Source: Candidatus Sumerlaeota bacterium (lineage in GTDB: Bacteria > Sumerlaeota > Sumerlaeia > JADFCT01). From it: DNA of 6,892 bases. The notes beneath the pieces are model-generated. The model was not told where the DNA came from. It worked only from the letters and a program-made list of their open reading frames with translations, and made no database searches. The stretch covers positions 1 to 6,892 of the forward strand of contig JAPLSP010000574.1 in NCBI GenBank assembly GCA_026398575.1, written 5' to 3'. Positions 4,828 to 6,892 of the stretch are shown here, piece by piece. The translations under genes were made by a program, and so were the position numbers. Each line of letters starts with the position of its first letter. The first letter of the stretch is position 1.

Positions 4828-6892
4828 GTGCTCGATAAATCCAAAGTATTTCTCCCGTTGCTGTTCTGCGTATCCGCGGCTGCTCTCATGGCGGCGGAGA
4901 TTCATGTCAGCCCTACCGGGGCCGACCCGAATCCGGGAACCAAAGAGCAACCACTGCAGACGTTTGCGGCGGCGCAAAAAGCCGCGCGCGCGATCAAGAA
5001 AAAATCCGCCAATGAATCCGTGACGGTTCTCTTTCATGCGGGGACCTATTATCTACCGGAGACGATTGTCTTTACTCCCGAAGATTCCGGAACGGACAAG
5101 GCGCCGGTCATTTATGCTGCGGCGCCGGGCGAACAGGCCGTCATCAGCGGCGGCATGAAGGTGGACCTGAAATGGGATACCCATCGCGACGGGATCATGA
5201 AAGCGCAGGTCCCCGCCGGCTTCTCGTCCGATCAACTCTTCGTCAACGGCGAACGCCAGCACATGGCGCGCTATCCGAACTACGATCCGAATCAGCGCAT
5301 CTTCAACGGCTACTCGAAAGACGCTTTTTCGCCCGAACGCTCCAAGCGATGGAGCGATCCCAAAGGCGGTTACATCCACGCCATGCACGTCGCGATGTGG
5401 GGAGGCTATCATTATCTGATCACCGGCAAAAAAGAAGACGGCAGCGTAACCTATGAAGGCGGCTGGCAGAACAACCGGCAGATGGGCATGCACAAGGAAT
5501 ACCGCTTCGTGGAGAATATCTTCGAGGAGCTCGACGCGCCGGGCGAATGGTTCCACGACGCCAAGAGTAACACGCTTTATTATTATCCGCCCAAGGACGT
5601 TGACCTCGCCAAAGCCGTCATTGAAGCGGTGCGGCTGCGGCATTTGATCGAGTTCAAGGGGAGCGAACAGCAGCCGGTCAAATTCCTCGCGCTCAAGGGC
5701 CTGATCTTCCGCCACGCTGCGCGTACGTTCATGGACAACAAGGAGCCCTTGCTGCGCAGCGACTGGACGACGTATCGCGGAGGCGCGGTCTTCATCACCG
5801 GCTGCGAAGATTGTGCGCTCGAGGATTGCTTTCTCGATCAGCTGGGCGGCAACGCCGTTTTTGTGAACATGTATAACCGACGCGTCGCCGTGCGCGGCTG
5901 CCATATCGCCAAGGCGGGCGCCAACGGAGTGGCGTTCGTCGGCGATCCCAAGGCCGTGCGCCTTCCGCTCTTTGAATACAACAAACGCCAGAGCTATAGC
6001 GCGATTGACAAAGCGCCGGGGCCGCAGACGAACAACTACCCATCCGACTGCGTCGTGGACGACTGTCTGATTTATCTCTCAGGCCGCGTCGAAAAGCAGA
6101 CCGCGCCCGTTCAGATTTCCATGTCGCAGAGCGTCACCGTGCGGCGTTGTTCGATCTATGATGTTCCGCGCGCCGGCGTCAATATCGGCGATGGCTGCTG
6201 GGGCGGCCATGTGATTGAGAATTGCGATATTTTCGACACGGTGAAGGAAACCGGCGATCACGGTTCGTTCAACTCCTGGGGGCGCGACCGCTATTGGGGC
6301 CTGAAGGAGATTGACCTCAATTCCATAACGCTCAATGAAGAGACGCGCGGCCTGCCCATGCTCGACGCCGCCAAGCCGGTCATTCTGCGCAACAACCGCT
6401 GGCGCTGCGATCATGGATGGGACATTGATCTCGATGACGGCTCGACGAATTATCAAATCTATAACAACCTTTGTCTCAACGGCGGACTGAAGAATCGCGA
6501 GGGCTTCTATCGCACGGTTGAAAACAACATCATCGTCAACAACTCCTTCCACCCGCACGTCTGGTATCAGCACAGCGGCGACGTGTTCGCGCGGAACATC
6601 GTGACGACCGCCTACCGGCCGATCGGCATGCCGCAGGTGTGGGGCAAGGAGGTGGATTACAACCTGCTGCCCGACGAGGACTCGCTGCGCCACTCGCAAG
6701 CCATGAAGATGGACCTGCACAGCCTGGCGGGCGATCCGCTGTTCGTGGACCCGGCGCACGGCGATTACCGAGTGAAGGAAGGTTCGCCAGCTATAAAACT
6801 CGGGTTCAAAAATTTTTCAATGGATCAATTCGGTGTGACGTCGCCCCGCCTGAAAGCCCTCGCACGCATCCCCACCTTTCCTGAAATTGAGC
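4828..6892 (+). CDS. Secreted right-handed parallel beta-helix protein, GH141-like glycosidase candidate, 3'-truncated
   Basis: The frame is open from GTG 4828 to the window end (688 codons) with no stop. Residues 1-23 are a signal peptide: Lys4 and Lys6, the hydrophobic LPLLFCVSAAALM, then a probable cleavage after MAA before EIHV. The mature protein opens with VSPTGADPNPGT...PLQTFAAAQKAAR, then FHAGTYYL, and later PVIYAAAPGEQAVISGG, typical of DUF1565/GH141-like beta-helix proteins. From about residue 290 come short turns rich in Asn, Gly, Asp and Cys (for example CEDCALEDCF, then NNIIVNNSFHPHVWY), as expected of a parallel beta-helix. GDHGSFNSWGRDRYWG (476-491) and DIDLDDGSTNYQIYNN (532-547) are highly polar segments likely to line the active cleft. 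The end, GDPLFVDPAHGDYRV...GSPAIKLGF, is a common closing motif of such proteins. Probable role: breakdown of a plant or algal polysaccharide outside the cytoplasm. The substrate cannot be read. A lyase or non-enzymatic binder is the alternative. Confidence 0.82.
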   Translation, partial: MLDKSKVFLPLLFCVSAAALMAAEIHVSPTGADPNPGTKEQPLQTFAAAQKAARAIKKKSANESVTVLFHAGTYYLPETIVFTPEDSGTDKAPVIYAAAPGEQAVISGGMKVDLKWDTHRDGIMKAQVPAGFSSDQLFVNGERQHMARYPNYDPNQRIFNGYSKDAFSPERSKRWSDPKGGYIHAMHVAMWGGYHYLITGKKEDGSVTYEGGWQNNRQMGMHKEYRFVENIFEELDAPGEWFHDAKSNTLYYYPPKDVDLAKAVIEAVRLRHLIEFKGSEQQPVKFLALKGLIFRHAARTFMDNKEPLLRSDWTTYRGGAVFITGCEDCALEDCFLDQLGGNAVFVNMYNRRVAVRGCHIAKAGANGVAFVGDPKAVRLPLFEYNKRQSYSAIDKAPGPQTNNYPSDCVVDDCLIYLSGRVEKQTAPVQISMSQSVTVRRCSIYDVPRAGVNIGDGCWGGHVIENCDIFDTVKETGDHGSFNSWGRDRYWGLKEIDLNSITLNEETRGLPMLDAAKPVILRNNRWRCDHGWDIDLDDGSTNYQIYNNLCLNGGLKNREGFYRTVENNIIVNNSFHPHVWYQHSGDVFARNIVTTAYRPIGMPQVWGKEVDYNLLPDEDSLRHSQAMKMDLHSLAGDPLFVDPAHGDYRVKEGSPAIKLGFKNFSMDQFGVTSPRLKALARIPTFPEIE

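Noticed and set aside
5053..5904. Open frame of 283 codons on the minus strand
   Set aside because: It is antisense to the beta-helix gene, whose frame shows a signal peptide and family motifs. The antisense product has no recognisable domain.
6079..6759. Open frame of 226 codons on the minus strand
   Set aside because: Same situation: a GC-rich shadow of the beta-helix gene.

Overview
The window looks like a chromosomal segment from a moderately GC-rich Gram-negative bacterium. It holds four genes that I can support, two of them cut by the window edges. Household enzymes (siroheme synthesis, RNase E/G, YqeK) sit next to a secreted parallel beta-helix carbohydrate-active protein and palindromic repeats. 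That mix would suit a PVC-group bacterium (Verrucomicrobia, Lentisphaerae, Planctomycetes) or a related candidate phylum, but this is only an impression from gene style and I could not test it.

Layout. Bases 1-434 (+) carry the C-terminal part of a precorrin-2 dehydrogenase / sirohydrochlorin ferrochelatase. A convergent gap follows, with a perfect 28-bp-arm palindrome at 515-571 built from nested direct repeats. On the minus strand, 596-3655 is a very long RNase E/G-family ribonuclease with a complete catalytic core and a tail of several hundred residues made of low-complexity modules. Upstream of it, also on minus, is yqeK (3767-4342), an HD-domain symmetrical Ap4A hydrolase. Between yqeK and the ribonuclease lies a 25-bp dyad that overlaps a possible promoter.

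Bases 4343-4827 separate yqeK from a divergent gene. This gap holds a striking REP-like inverted pair (two perfect 47-bp arms, 4445-4561) and, further right, a consensus -10 box with a good ribosome binding site. From 4828 to the window end (+) runs a secreted right-handed parallel beta-helix protein resembling GH141-type glycosidases, open at the 3' edge.

How the genes work together: the ribonuclease and yqeK share a strand and could be partly co-transcribed. rng- and yqeK-type genes also lie in one wider neighbourhood in some bacteria, with rplU, rpmA, obgE and nadD. The siroheme gene and the beta-helix gene look functionally unrelated to them. I found no convincing undescribed multi-gene system. 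The most notable points are the two palindromic repeats, the modular ribonuclease tail, and the start-site questions for both minus-strand genes. The long open frames antisense to the ribonuclease and the beta-helix gene are shadows.
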